A stretch of DNA of 40,023 nucleotides from Parcubacteria group bacterium Athens0714_12. Its GTDB lineage: Bacteria > Patescibacteriota > Patescibacteriia > UBA2591 > VMGY01. A model generated the notes under the pieces. The model was not told where the DNA came from and searched no databases. It saw only the letters and a program-made list of their open reading frames with translations. The DNA is taken from the NCBI GenBank assembly GCA_007378955.1, contig VMGY01000010.1:1-40023 (forward strand), written 5' to 3'. This document shows, piece after piece, positions 27,919 to 36,822 of the stretch (position 1 is its first letter; the number at the start of each line of letters is the position of its first letter). The position numbers were made by a program, and so were the translations under genes.

Positions 27919-29253
27919 ATGCCTAAAAAAAATATTATTAAAAAAATGAGCCGGCGGGAAAAACTGAAATATTATGAAACCTTGGAATTTCCCAAAGGAT
28001 TTTTATGGGGCGCGGCGACTTCTTCTCATCAAGTTGAAGGAGATAACAAGAATAATGATTGGTGGGTATGGGAAAACGATAAGAAATATAAAAGATTTCA
28101 TTCCGGCAAAGCGGCTAATCAGCACGAACTTTATGAAAATGACATAAAATTAATTAAAGAACTTAATCAAAACAGCCATCGTTTTTCTATTGAATGGAGC
28201 AGGATAGAGCCTAAAGAGGGAGTGTGGGATTTTAGTGAAATAAAGTATTACAAAAATGAATTGGAAATAATGAAAAAATCCGGATTGAAAACAATGGTTA
28301 CTTTACATCATTTTACCAATCCCGTCTGGTTTGCCCAAAAAGGAGGATTCGCAAAAAGAAAATCTATTTTTTATTTTCAGCGCTATGTAAATTTTATTGT
28401 AGAGCAACTTGGCAACTTAGTTGATTTTTGGATTACGATTAATGAGCCGGGTGTTTATGTCTCGCAGTCTTATTTGAATGGCGTTTGGCCTCCGCAAATT
28501 AAAAATAAATGGCAGGCGCTGAAAGTGTATTTAAATTTGGCGCGCGGCCATAAAAAAGCGTATAAATCAATCCATAAAATTTATAAAACAAAAAAGTGGG
28601 GCGAAGCAAAAGTGGGGATTGCTCAAAACACGATCTCAAGCCATTCTTACCATCCTTATTCTTTCGGGCCATTCATTGTCATTACTTTTATCAATTGGCT
28701 TTGGAATCATTCTTTTTTTTGGCTAACCAAGGGAAAACACGATTTTTTAGGCATTAATTATTATTTTCATTTCCGCATTAATAGCTCGGTTTTAAAAACT
28801 TTTGATTTTTTTATTAATACTTATATTGAGCATCGGGAGATGTCTAGTGTTGGCTGGGAAGTTTATCCCGAAGGCATTTTTAACGTGCTTTTGGATATGA
28901 AAAAATATAAATTGCCGATTTATATCACTGAAAACGGCATTGCCACGGTTGATGAAAACAAACGTTCCCGCTATCTCGTGGCTTATTTAAAAGAAATTTA
29001 TCACGCTATTTGCGCCGATGTTCCGGTCAAAGGTTATTTTTACTGGGCTTTAATAGATAATTTTGAGTGGGAAAAGGGTTTTGAACCGCGTTTCGGATTA
29101 ATTGAGGTAAATTATAAAACATTTGAAAGAAATATCCGCTCTACGGCTCGGGTTTATTCCAGAATTTGCCAAGAAAATAGCATTAAACCGTACTTATTAA
29201 AATTTTTGGGCCACGGGATCAGTCCGAAAGATATAAAAGGAGGGTTAAAATAA
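27919..29253 (+). CDS. Glycoside hydrolase family 1 enzyme, beta-glucosidase/galactosidase-like (444 aa)
   Basis: Retaining beta-glycosidase fold (TIM barrel). FPKGFLWGAATSSHQVEGDNKNNDWW at residues 17-42 is the family start; HRFSIEWSRIEPKEG near 96; VTLHHFTNPVWF near 135; the acid/base Glu in ITINEPGVYV near 175; INYYFHF near 275; the nucleophile Glu in PIYITENGIA near 338; YFYWALIDNFEWEKGFEPRFGLIEV near 374-398 supplies the substrate-binding Trp/Glu. Both catalytic Glu are present. There is no signal peptide, so it acts in the cytoplasm. It precedes an EamA transporter by three bases and another glycosidase, suggesting an operon for oligosaccharide uptake/processing or glycan remodelling. 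Confidence 0.94.
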   Translation: MPKKNIIKKMSRREKLKYYETLEFPKGFLWGAATSSHQVEGDNKNNDWWVWENDKKYKRFHSGKAANQHELYENDIKLIKELNQNSHRFSIEWSRIEPKEGVWDFSEIKYYKNELEIMKKSGLKTMVTLHHFTNPVWFAQKGGFAKRKSIFYFQRYVNFIVEQLGNLVDFWITINEPGVYVSQSYLNGVWPPQIKNKWQALKVYLNLARGHKKAYKSIHKIYKTKKWGEAKVGIAQNTISSHSYHPYSFGPFIVITFINWLWNHSFFWLTKGKHDFLGINYYFHFRINSSVLKTFDFFINTYIEHREMSSVGWEVYPEGIFNVLLDMKKYKLPIYITENGIATVDENKRSRYLVAYLKEIYHAICADVPVKGYFYWALIDNFEWEKGFEPRFGLIEVNYKTFERNIRSTARVYSRICQENSIKPYLLKFLGHGISPKDIKGGLK

Positions 29254-29256
29254 ATT

Positions 29257-30162
29257 ATGTCTTGGCTAATAATCGTTGTTGTCGCTTATTTTCTCATTGC
29301 CATTGCCTCGGTCATTGATAAGTATTTGATTTCAAAACGTCTGCCTCAGCCGGTTGTTTACACTTTTTTTATTGGCCTTTCGAGCGGCATGGTTTTGCTT
29401 TTAATTCCTTTCGGGTTGCTTAAGTTTCCTTCTCTTTTTATTATTTTTTTAAGTTTTATTTCCGGCGCCAGTTATGTTTTCGCGCTTTTTTATTTTTTCA
29501 GCGCTTTAAAAAATAACGAAGCGACGAAAATTATGCCTTATGTCGGCGGGTTTCAGCCGATTTTTATTCTTGTGCTTTCTTATTTTTTTCTTAACGAAAG
29601 ATTAAACAATAATCAACTAATCGCTTTTGGATTTTTGGTTATCGGGACTATTTTAATAACTTCGCATTTTAATCCGGTAAAAACCTTAAGGGAAAAATGT
29701 TTTTTAAACGCTTTTATTGCCACGGTTTTATTCTCTTTATCTTATTTTTTAACTAAGTTTGTTTACAATCTCCATCCTTTTTTTTCCGCTTTTATTTGGA
29801 TAAGAATGGGCTCTTTTCTGGCTGTTTTGTCCTTTTTGATTTTTAAAGAAAATCAAAGAAAGATTTTCAACACCTTGAAAGCCAGAGAAGGCAAAAGAAA
29901 TAGCACGGGTTTTATTTTTATTTTCGGCCAAACGTGCGGCGCTTTCGGTTTTTTTCTTGTTAATTACGCCATTAAATTAGGCAGTGTTTCTTTAACTAAC
30001 GCTTTTCAGGGTTTGCAGTACTTTTTTTTGCTAATCATAGTTTTAATTCTTTCAAAAAAATTTCCGAAAATTATTAAAGAAGATTTCAGCCATAAGATTT
30101 TAATCCAAAAAATCGCGGCGATTGTTTTTATTGTTTTGAGTTTATTATTTTTATCCTTATGA
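29257..30162 (+). CDS. EamA/DMT-superfamily transporter (301 aa)
   Basis: Ten predicted membrane helices arranged as two five-helix EamA repeats. The first runs from WLIIVVVAYFLIAIASVIDKYLISKR to PIFILVLSYFFLNERLNNNQLIAFGFLVIGTILIT (the conserved E-R after helix 4), the second from FLNAFIATVLFSLSYFLTKFVYN to SLTNAFQGLQYFFLLIIVLILSKKFPKI. Members export or exchange metabolites such as amino acids, sugars or nucleotides. It starts three bases after GH1 and its TGA overlaps the next ATG (ATGA), so translation of all three genes is probably coupled. The substrate is unknown. Confidence 0.88.
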   Translation: MSWLIIVVVAYFLIAIASVIDKYLISKRLPQPVVYTFFIGLSSGMVLLLIPFGLLKFPSLFIIFLSFISGASYVFALFYFFSALKNNEATKIMPYVGGFQPIFILVLSYFFLNERLNNNQLIAFGFLVIGTILITSHFNPVKTLREKCFLNAFIATVLFSLSYFLTKFVYNLHPFFSAFIWIRMGSFLAVLSFLIFKENQRKIFNTLKAREGKRNSTGFIFIFGQTCGAFGFFLVNYAIKLGSVSLTNAFQGLQYFFLLIIVLILSKKFPKIIKEDFSHKILIQKIAAIVFIVLSLLFLSL

Positions 30163-31148
30163 AAATAAAAAATAAAAAAATAATAATTTTAATCATTGTT
30201 TTTTTGTTGATGATAATTTTTATTTATCAATTGGATTTTACGCCAAAAAAAATTGACTATGGAGTTTCTTTCAGTCCGCTCCAAGCGGAGAGGTTGGGAT
30301 TGGATTGGAAAAAGGCGTATTTGTCTATTTTTGACGATTTAAAAGTTAGCCGTTTGCGCTTAAGCGCTTATTGGAATACGATTGAAGCCGAACAAAATAT
30401 TTTTAATTGGCAGGATTTGGATTGGCAAATGGAAGAAGCGAAAAAAAGAGAAGTGAAAGTTGTTTTAGTTATCGGTCGCCGGGTGCCGCGCTGGCCGGAA
30501 TGCCATGACCCATCATGGCTGAATGATTTATCTAAAGAAGAACAGGAAGAAAAAGTTTTGAATTTAATCAAAGAAGAAATTGAACATTTTAAAAAATACG
30601 ACAATATTGTCGCCTGGCAAGTGGAAAATGAGAGATTGTTTTCTTCTTTTGGCGCTTGCGCTAAATCAAGCCGCGCTTTTTTAAAAAGAGAAATTGATTT
30701 TGTCAAATCATTGGATAATCGCCCGACAATTACCACTGATAGCGGCGAGTTGAGTTTTTGGTTAGGAACATCGGGATTATCCGACATTTTAGGTACGACA
30801 ATCTATTCCAAAGTTTATAATCGTTATCTTGGCTATTTCCGCCACATTTATCCTCCTTTTTGGTATTACTTAAGGACGGTAATGGCAAGGCGAATTTTTG
30901 GCAATCAAAAAGTTATCGCCAGCGAATTGCAGGCCGAGCCGTGGGAAGCCGGGCAGCCATTGAAAGAGATGAGTTTAGAATCGCAAAACAAAGCTTTTAA
31001 TCTAAAAGATTTTAGAGACAATTTATTTTTGGCGGAAAAATCTGGTTTTGATGAAATTTATTTTTGGGGCGCGGAATGGTGGTATTGGCTGAAAGAGCGG
31101 GGCGATGATTCTTTTTGGCTGGAGGCAAAGAATATTTTTTCAAAATAA
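30159..31148 (+). CDS. Membrane-anchored clan GH-A glycosidase-like TIM barrel (329 aa)
   Basis: An N-terminal hydrophobic segment (IIILIIVFLLMIIFIYQL) anchors the protein with the barrel outside. GVSFSPLQAERLGLDWKKAYLSIFDDLKVSRLRLSAYWNTIEAEQNIFNWQDLDWQMEEAKKREVKVVLVIGRRVPRWPECHDPSW is the start of a GH5/GH39/GH42-like barrel. WQVENE near residue 154 carries the likely acid/base Glu, and VIASELQAEPW near 249 the likely nucleophile Glu. FDEIYFWGAEWWYWL ends the barrel. Family assignment below clan level is uncertain. It resembles the truncated product at 1-515. It is the third gene of the GH1-EamA operon. Confidence 0.82.
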   Translation: MKIKNKKIIILIIVFLLMIIFIYQLDFTPKKIDYGVSFSPLQAERLGLDWKKAYLSIFDDLKVSRLRLSAYWNTIEAEQNIFNWQDLDWQMEEAKKREVKVVLVIGRRVPRWPECHDPSWLNDLSKEEQEEKVLNLIKEEIEHFKKYDNIVAWQVENERLFSSFGACAKSSRAFLKREIDFVKSLDNRPTITTDSGELSFWLGTSGLSDILGTTIYSKVYNRYLGYFRHIYPPFWYYLRTVMARRIFGNQKVIASELQAEPWEAGQPLKEMSLESQNKAFNLKDFRDNLFLAEKSGFDEIYFWGAEWWYWLKERGDDSFWLEAKNIFSK

Positions 31149-31160
31149 TTAATTCATTGT

Positions 31161-31190
31161 TTGACAAGTGTATTAAGAAAGAGATAATAT
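31161..31190 (+). promoter_or_regulatory. Promoter for def
   Basis: A perfect -35 TTGACA (31161-31166) is followed by overlapping -10 candidates GATAAT/TAATAT (31183-31190) at 16-18 bp spacing. The def ATG is at 31206. It is one of few promoters in this window with a consensus -35. Confidence 0.7.
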
Positions 31191-31205
31191 AAAATTATAT
31201 TTTTT

Positions 31206-31685
31206 ATGCCAATATTGGAAATAAAAAAATATCCCGACCCCATTTTAAAACAAAAGGGTGAAATCGTAAAAAAAGTTAATACGGAAATCAAGAAATTAGC
31301 CTCAAAAATGCTGGCGACAATGTATCAAAACCAAGGACTTGGTTTAGCGGCCCAGCAAGTAGGCGTGGCAAAAAGAATTTTGGTCTGCGATATCGGCGAA
31401 GGGCCTTTGGTTTTAATTAATCCCAAGATTTGCGGTAAAAAAGGAAAAGTTTCAATGGAAGAAGGGTGCTTAAGTTTTTCTGGCCTTTTCGTGGAAGTAA
31501 AAAGAGCCAAGGAAGTTGTGGTTAAATTTTTGGATTTGGAAGGAAAAAAAATAAAAATTAGAGCTAAAGATTTACTGGCTCGAGTTTTACAGCATGAAAT
31601 CGACCATTTGGACGGTATTTTATTTATTGACCGGGTCGGTTTTTGGAAAAGAAGAAAAATATTAAAAATATTTAAAAAAAAGTAA
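31206..31685 (+). CDS. def: Peptide deformylase
   Basis: Removes the N-formyl group from nascent proteins using a bound metal. All three motifs are intact: GLGLAAQQVG (motif 1, GxGxAAxQ), EEGCLSFSG (motif 2 EGCLS, metal-binding Cys) and LQHEIDHLDGILFID (motif 3 HExDH). 159 aa is normal. It has its own TTGACA promoter and precedes the DUF5652 gene by about 50 bp. Confidence 0.96.
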   Translation: MPILEIKKYPDPILKQKGEIVKKVNTEIKKLASKMLATMYQNQGLGLAAQQVGVAKRILVCDIGEGPLVLINPKICGKKGKVSMEEGCLSFSGLFVEVKRAKEVVVKFLDLEGKKIKIRAKDLLARVLQHEIDHLDGILFIDRVGFWKRRKILKIFKKK

Positions 31686-31734
31686 TCCTTTTCTTATTTT
31701 AATGAAAATAAAAGAAAAGGAACGAGGAAATAAA

Positions 31735-31947
31735 ATGGAATTGACCGCGCAACAGCTTAATTTAATGATCTTAGCCGCTTTATGGGCGTTGCCATGGAAA
31801 GGCGTGGCTTTGTGGAAAGCAGCTCAAAACAAACACAAATGGTGGTTTATCGCTTTGCTTGTCGTAAATACTTTGGCGATTTTGGAAATCATTTATATTT
31901 TTTATTTTTCCAAAAAAAAAGAAGAGTCGCGAATTAAGGATAATTAA
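31735..31947 (+). CDS. DUF5652 family membrane protein (70 aa)
   Basis: I use ATG 31735, with GAGGA eight bases ahead, rather than the track's 31702, whose extra residues (KIKEKERGNK) lack any family likeness. LMILAALWALPWKGVALWKAAQNKHKWWFIALLVVNTLAILEIIYIFYF gives two membrane helices separated by the characteristic WKGVALWKAA...KWWF loop, seen in DUF5652 proteins which I associate mostly with Patescibacteria. Function is unknown. The tail is short and charged. Confidence 0.85.
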   Translation: MELTAQQLNLMILAALWALPWKGVALWKAAQNKHKWWFIALLVVNTLAILEIIYIFYFSKKKEESRIKDN

Positions 31948-32074
31948 GGCGAATTATAAAAAATAAAATAATTTTAAAATTTTTACGTTTCTTTTAAAAA
32001 GTACCCCGCGATTTATCCAGAGTATTTCCATAACAAAGGATAATTTAATAATTATTATTTAAAAAAGAAAAAAT

Positions 32075-33757
32075 ATGAAAAATCTAAAAACAAAATTAAA
32101 AAAAGCTTTGCCATTACTTATGGCGATCAGTTTATTTTTTTTCGCGGCGCCAATTTTAGCGGTTGAAGATGGTGAAGCTATTGATTCAAGCGAGTCAATA
32201 ATTGAAGCCAATGAGATGATTCATTATGTGATGGCAGTTCAGTGGGGGAATGTGCGAGGTGATGCTACCAGCAATGAAAAAACTAATTTTGACGGTTCAA
32301 TTGCGATTAGCAATAACACAGAAGCCAGCAATTTAGGAAGAATCAGTTTAATTAGAACATTGCTTTTTGAAGACCATGATCAAATTTTAACCAAAACTCC
32401 AAACGTTTCTTGGCAGTCATGGATTTATAATCATTGGGATGGCGCAAGAGTAATGATTTCCGCTCAAGCCAATGCCAATATCGCGGTTAAAGCCAATGGC
32501 GGCGAAATAACTAAAACAGCCAAAGAATTTTTTGAAAGTAAAAAACCGATTGTGGTTGAATTGGAAAATGGCAGGGAAATAATTATCAAAACCCATCCTT
32601 TAAAAAGAAAAAAATTCGGTTTGATTGCTTTGTGGGGAAGGACAGATGATACTACTACTAATGCCACTACCACGGCAAGTGTCAATATAGTTAATTTTTC
32701 AGGTCGTTTTAAAATCAATGAGGGCGGAACGATAAAATTAGGCAGAAAAATAAAATTTGAGAAAGGCGACGAAATTACCGGTTTAAGCGCTGTAAATATT
32801 GATTGGCGTTCATTAATATCAACCGATAAAGATGGGATTTTGGTTAAATTTAATTTAGATAAAACTTTGACTTCTTCAAGCACGGTCACGGTTTCATTTA
32901 ACGGCGGCGTGAATTGGAGTAAAGATTTTAAAATTTTTGATTTATACCATCAAAAAATTACTGAAGAGCAGATTACCGTCAATGGAGATTCAAATTACGG
33001 TTTGACTTTGTCTGTTGTCGGAAGGCCTAACCGCAGTTTAATAAAAGTGAAAAATAAACCAGCGGTTTATATGATTGAAGACGATGTCAAAAAACCGATT
33101 CTTTCCGCAGAAGTTTTTAAAGAAAACGGTTTAGATTGGAATGAAATTGAAACTGTTGACGAAGATGAACTTGATTTTTATCCTGAAGGCGAATCATTAA
33201 ATTATCCGGATGGCACCTTAGTTAAAGGTTCTGGTTCGGGTGTTTATGTAATTGCTGATGGCAGAAAAATGCCAGTCAAAAGCGCCAAAGCATTTTTAGG
33301 TTTGGGGTATAAATGGGGACAGATTAAAAAAATTAAAGACGCGGAATTAGAAAAATATGAAAATGGCGTCGCAATAGATGAAAACAGCGTTCATCCCGAA
33401 GGAGCTTTAATTAAAGTTAAGGGCACAGTCGGCGTTTATCAAGTTAAAGGCGGTAAATTAAGCCCGATTACTTCCCGCGAAGTTTTTGAGGCCAATAAAT
33501 TAAAATGGAACAAGGTTTTAGAGGTAAACAAAGCCCAAAAAGAAAAATTTAGCCAAAGCGACGAACTCAATTATCCGGACGGCACCTTGGTTCAAAGTGA
33601 AGGGACTGAAACTTATATTATTGATAAAGGCGAAAAAAGAGCATTTGAATCAACCGAAGATTTAACCAGTTTAGGATATAAGCAAAAGAAAATCATTCAG
33701 GTTAAAGAAAAACTTTTAAATAAATTACAGACAGGCAAAGAGATGATAGGCAGGTAA
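32075..33757 (+). CDS. Secreted protein with tandem YPDGTL-type repeats (560 aa)
   Basis: A signal peptide (MKNLKTKLKKALPLLMAISLFFFAAPILAVE) is followed by a unique ~300-residue beta-rich domain (MAVQWGNVRGD...) and then four C-terminal repeats of roughly 60 residues. Each repeat carries a line such as YPDGTLVKGSGSGVYVIADGRKMPVKSAKAFLGLGYKW. The variants are KPAVYMIEDDVKKPILSAEVF, YPDGTLVKGSGSGVYVI, HPEGALIKVKGTVGVYQV and YPDGTLVQSEGTETYII. Such repeats are widespread in CPR surface proteins. It is likely cell-surface or envelope-associated. A strong terminator follows at 33781. No enzymatic motif is visible. Confidence 0.82.
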   Translation: MKNLKTKLKKALPLLMAISLFFFAAPILAVEDGEAIDSSESIIEANEMIHYVMAVQWGNVRGDATSNEKTNFDGSIAISNNTEASNLGRISLIRTLLFEDHDQILTKTPNVSWQSWIYNHWDGARVMISAQANANIAVKANGGEITKTAKEFFESKKPIVVELENGREIIIKTHPLKRKKFGLIALWGRTDDTTTNATTTASVNIVNFSGRFKINEGGTIKLGRKIKFEKGDEITGLSAVNIDWRSLISTDKDGILVKFNLDKTLTSSSTVTVSFNGGVNWSKDFKIFDLYHQKITEEQITVNGDSNYGLTLSVVGRPNRSLIKVKNKPAVYMIEDDVKKPILSAEVFKENGLDWNEIETVDEDELDFYPEGESLNYPDGTLVKGSGSGVYVIADGRKMPVKSAKAFLGLGYKWGQIKKIKDAELEKYENGVAIDENSVHPEGALIKVKGTVGVYQVKGGKLSPITSREVFEANKLKWNKVLEVNKAQKEKFSQSDELNYPDGTLVQSEGTETYIIDKGEKRAFESTEDLTSLGYKQKKIIQVKEKLLNKLQTGKEMIGR

Positions 33758-33780
33758 GTTTTTTTAAGAGAGTTCTATTT

Positions 33781-33812
33781 AAAAGCCGTTCTCAAAAAGA
33801 ACGGCTTTTTGA
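33781..33812 (+). terminator. Rho-independent terminator
   Basis: AAAAGCCGTTCT-CAAAA-AGAACGGCTTTTTG is a perfect 12-bp hairpin followed by T-rich sequence. It lies 24 bp after the secreted repeat protein and works in either orientation. Confidence 0.93.
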
Positions 33813-33853
33813 TTATTATGCCAACAAGTCTATTAAGCATTTTTATTTTTTTA

Positions 33854-33862
33854 TGATATAAT
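33854..33862 (+). promoter_or_regulatory. Extended -10 promoter (TGATATAAT) of the nnrD-like operon
   Basis: TTTATGATATAATAT ends six bases before ATG 33869, placing the start site at the start codon. It is the clearest leaderless-type promoter in the window, following a terminator. Confidence 0.7.
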
Positions 33863-33868
33863 ATTCAT

Positions 33869-34687
33869 ATGAAAATTTATCCAAAAAGAAAAAAATGGTC
33901 AGCCAAAGGCGATTGCGGATATGTTTTGATTATCGGCGGCAGTAAGCAATATTCCGGTTCGCCGGTTTTTAACGCGATGTCGGCCTTGCGGGCAGGCGCG
34001 GATTTAATTACTATTGCCGGGCCAAAAAGAGCGATGGACATTGCCGCCACTTACGGCCCCGAGATGATTACTTATCCTTTATGGGGCGATGATTTAAAAA
34101 GAGAGCATTTATTGGAAATTTTGGAAATAGCGCCGAAATTTAATTCTTTGATTATTGGCGGCGGTCTGTCCAGAAAAGAGGAAACTTACAAAGCCATAAG
34201 AACGATTATCAATAACATTGATTTACCGATGGTTATTGACGCTGAAGCAATTAGGGCGGTGGCAGAGGATATAAGCGCCATAAAAAATAAAAAAATTGTT
34301 TTAACGCCGCATTCAGAAGAATTTAAGATTTTAACCGGTGAAGAAGTTAAGCCGGAAGTTAAAGACAGAAAAGAAAAAGTTAAAAAATGGGCAGAACAAT
34401 TAGAATCGGTAATTTTATTAAAAGGTTATATTGATATTATTTCTGACGGCAAGAAAACGGCGTTTAATAAAACAGGGAGCCCTTTGATGGCTAAAGGCGG
34501 TTTTGGTGATACTTTGAGCGGGATTTGCGGCGCCTTGCTGGCAAGAGGAATTAGGCCGTTTGAGGCGGCTAAATATGCGGCATACATCAATGGCAAGGCC
34601 GGGGAATTGGCTACCAAAAAATACGGCGAAGGGGTTTTAGCCAGTGATATTTTCCAATTCATCCCAGAAGTAATAAAAAAATTATAA
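33869..34687 (+). CDS. nnrD: NAD(P)H-hydrate dehydratase (carbohydrate-kinase-like repair enzyme)
   Basis: Repairs hydrated NAD(P)H using ADP or ATP. GDCGYVLIIGGSKQYSGSPVFNAMSALRAGADLITIAGP at residues 11-49 is the family N-terminus; VIDAEAIRAVAEDI, KIVLTPHSEEFKILTGEEV, LLKGYIDIISDG and NKTGSPLMAKGGFGDTLSGICGALLARG (nucleotide-binding GGxGDxLxG) are all in order. It is the stand-alone NnrD domain (272 aa), without the NnrE epimerase part. It is read from the leaderless-type promoter and followed within five bases by the dehydrogenase. Confidence 0.92.
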   Translation: MKIYPKRKKWSAKGDCGYVLIIGGSKQYSGSPVFNAMSALRAGADLITIAGPKRAMDIAATYGPEMITYPLWGDDLKREHLLEILEIAPKFNSLIIGGGLSRKEETYKAIRTIINNIDLPMVIDAEAIRAVAEDISAIKNKKIVLTPHSEEFKILTGEEVKPEVKDRKEKVKKWAEQLESVILLKGYIDIISDGKKTAFNKTGSPLMAKGGFGDTLSGICGALLARGIRPFEAAKYAAYINGKAGELATKKYGEGVLASDIFQFIPEVIKKL

Positions 34688-34692
34688 ATTAT

Positions 34693-35700
34693 ATGTCTAA
34701 AACAAAAATCGTATTTTTTGAGACGGAAAATTGGGAAAAAGAATATTTGATAAAGAATTTAAAAAATTTAGAACTTAAATTTTTTAACGAACCATTAGAG
34801 GATAAACATTTTGCCGTAATTAAAGATTATTCCATTATTTCCCCATTTATTTATTCAAAATTTACAAGAGAAGTTTTTAATCTTCTGCCAAAAGTTAAAT
34901 TAATTTCCACGCGTTCTACGGGTTTTGATCATATTGATATTTCGGAGGCAAAAAAGAAAAAAATTAAAGTTTGTAATGTGCCTTATTATGGGGAAAATAC
35001 GGTGGCAGAGCATACTTTTGCTTTAATACTAGCTCTTTCCAGAAAATTATGCCTTTCTTGGGAGAGAAGTAAAAAAGGTGATTTTTCACCGGAAGGCTTG
35101 ATGGGATTTGATTTAAAGGGAAAAACACTGGGCATAATCGGCATGGGGCATATCGGCCAGCACGTGGCGCGCATTGCCAAAGGTTTTGAAATGAAAGTAA
35201 TTACTTTTGACGTTAGAAAAGATTTAAAATTAGCCAAAGAACTGAATTTTACCTATGTAAGTTTTGAAAAGTTATTAAAGACAGCAGATATTATTAGTTT
35301 GCATGCTCCTTATAATAAAGAAACGCACCATCTGCTTAATAATAAAAATATACATCTAATTAAAAAAGGCGCCTATTTGATTAATACGGCGCGAGGCGCT
35401 TTAATAGAAACCGAAGCTTTGATTAAGGCCTTAGGAGAAAAAATTTTAGCAGGCATTGCTTTAGATGTTTTGGAAGAAGAATGTTTTATTAAAGAAGAAA
35501 GGCAGCTTTTATCAAAAGAATTTCCTAAAGAATGCGACTTAAAAACAGTTTTGCGAAATCATTTATTATTACAGCAGGAAAATGTGATTATCACCCCTCA
35601 TAACGCTTTTAACAGCAAAGAGGCGCTGGAAAGAATTTTAGAGACCACCGTTTCAAACATAAATTCATTTTTAAATAATAAGCCTGTAAATTTAGTTTAA
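34693..35700 (+). CDS. D-isomer-specific 2-hydroxyacid dehydrogenase (335 aa)
   Basis: NAD-dependent oxidoreductase, resembling D-lactate dehydrogenase. LISTRSTGFDHIDISEAKKKKIKVCNVPYYGENTVAEHTFALILALSRKL is the typical catalytic/NAD interface, LGIIGMGHIGQHVARIAKGFEMKVITFD the Rossmann motif (GxGxxG), ISLHAPYNKETHHLLNN and LINTARGALIETEALIKAL the catalytic Arg region, LDVLEEE the Glu, and ITPHNAF the acid/base His. All catalytic residues (Arg, Glu, His) are present. It may make D-lactate in fermentation. It lies between nnrD and trxB with gaps of only a few bases. Confidence 0.93.
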   Translation: MSKTKIVFFETENWEKEYLIKNLKNLELKFFNEPLEDKHFAVIKDYSIISPFIYSKFTREVFNLLPKVKLISTRSTGFDHIDISEAKKKKIKVCNVPYYGENTVAEHTFALILALSRKLCLSWERSKKGDFSPEGLMGFDLKGKTLGIIGMGHIGQHVARIAKGFEMKVITFDVRKDLKLAKELNFTYVSFEKLLKTADIISLHAPYNKETHHLLNNKNIHLIKKGAYLINTARGALIETEALIKALGEKILAGIALDVLEEECFIKEERQLLSKEFPKECDLKTVLRNHLLLQQENVIITPHNAFNSKEALERILETTVSNINSFLNNKPVNLV

Positions 35701-35701
35701 T

Positions 35702-36637
35702 ATGATCTATGATTTAATAATAATTGGTTTAGGCCCAGCCGGAGTCACGGCTGGTATTTATGCTAATCGTTATGAATTAAAAACTTTAATTTTAGGAAAA
35801 GAAATGGGCGGTATGGCTAATGAAGCTTTTAGGGTGGAAAATTATCCCGGCTTTAAGTCTTTGGCTGGAATAGAATTGATGGGAAAATTTAAGGAAAATT
35901 TGGATTACTTAAAAGTCCCTTACCAATTAAAGGATATAGAAAAGATTGAAAAAACCGAAGATGGTTTTAAGGTTTTTACCGGCGATGAAATTTATCAGGC
36001 AAAAGCCGTAATTTTAGCCACTGGCACGGAAGTTAAACGGCTTAATATCCCCGGAGAAAGGGAATTGGCCGGAAAAGGCGTGAGTTATTGCGCTACTTGC
36101 GACGGACAATTTTTTAAGAATAAAACAGTGGCAGTAATCGGCGCGGGCGATGCCGGCGCGACAACCTGCCTGATGCTTTCCGGCATTGCCAAAAAAATTT
36201 ATTGGGTTTATATTGAAGAAGAGCCAATCGCGATGCCTTTTTGGCTGGAAAAATTAGAAGGCATTGATAAAATAGAAAAAATTTCTCAAAATATCCTGTT
36301 AGAAATAAAAGGAGAAAAAAAAGTTGAAAAAATTATTTTAGATAAAGAACATCAAGGCAAAAAGGAAATAGAGGTGGATGGCGTTTTTGTCTTAATCGGA
36401 GTTAGTCCTGTGGCTAATTTAGTAAAAGATTTGGGAATAAATTTAGATAAAGCAGGCCATGTGGTGGTGGATGAAAAACAAGAAACAAACAAAAAGGGAT
36501 TTTTTGCCGCTGGCGATGTAACGACTTCCAGTTATCGGTTTAAGCAAATTATCACTGCTTGTTCCGAGGGGGCGATTGCGGCTTTTGGCGCGTATCAATA
36601 TATAAAAGGGATTAAAATAAATAGACCTGTTGTTTAA
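35702..36637 (+). CDS. trxB: Thioredoxin reductase
   Basis: FAD- and NADPH-dependent disulfide reductase of the low-molecular-weight type (311 aa). FAD-binding GLGPAGVTAGIYANR at the N-terminus, redox motif CATCDG near residue 131, NADPH Rossmann AVIGAGDAGATTCLML near 145, and GFFAAGDVTTSSYRFKQIITACSEGAIAA at the C-terminus are all intact. Its start is one base after the dehydrogenase stop. The last codons and stop form the left arm of an 18-bp inverted repeat belonging to the element at 36623-36781, so the element has grown into or adapted to the gene end. Confidence 0.95.
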   Translation: MIYDLIIIGLGPAGVTAGIYANRYELKTLILGKEMGGMANEAFRVENYPGFKSLAGIELMGKFKENLDYLKVPYQLKDIEKIEKTEDGFKVFTGDEIYQAKAVILATGTEVKRLNIPGERELAGKGVSYCATCDGQFFKNKTVAVIGAGDAGATTCLMLSGIAKKIYWVYIEEEPIAMPFWLEKLEGIDKIEKISQNILLEIKGEKKVEKIILDKEHQGKKEIEVDGVFVLIGVSPVANLVKDLGINLDKAGHVVVDEKQETNKKGFFAAGDVTTSSYRFKQIITACSEGAIAAFGAYQYIKGIKINRPVV

Positions 36638-36781
36638 TAATTTTCGTAACGAAATTTCCATATTTTGAGCGAGACGAAGCGAAAATTTTGAAGCATATAC
36701 AGAGTATCTGTTGAGAAATTTTCGCAAAGTCGGAGCCAAAATAGGGAAATTGCAGTAGAAAGGTTATTAAGCAACAGGTCT
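36623..36781 (+). ncRNA. Structured repeat element, copy B (trxB-lemA gap)
   Basis: Terminal arms AGACCTGTTGTTTAATAA and TTATTAAGCAACAGGTCT pair over 18 bp with one G-T. Inside are the small hairpin TTTCG-TAA-CGAAA, the stem GCGAAAATTT (36679) with AAATTTTCGC (36716), and the apical hairpin ACAGA-GTA-TCTGT. GCGAGAC-AAG, AAAGTCGGAGCC and AAATTGCAGTAGAAA are shared with the element at 37387. The left arm includes the trxB stop. It may be a structured RNA or a hairpin-type mobile repeat. Confidence 0.75.
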
Positions 36782-36822
36782 AATATAAATAATTATTAAT
36801 TTAATTAAAGAAAGGAACTATT

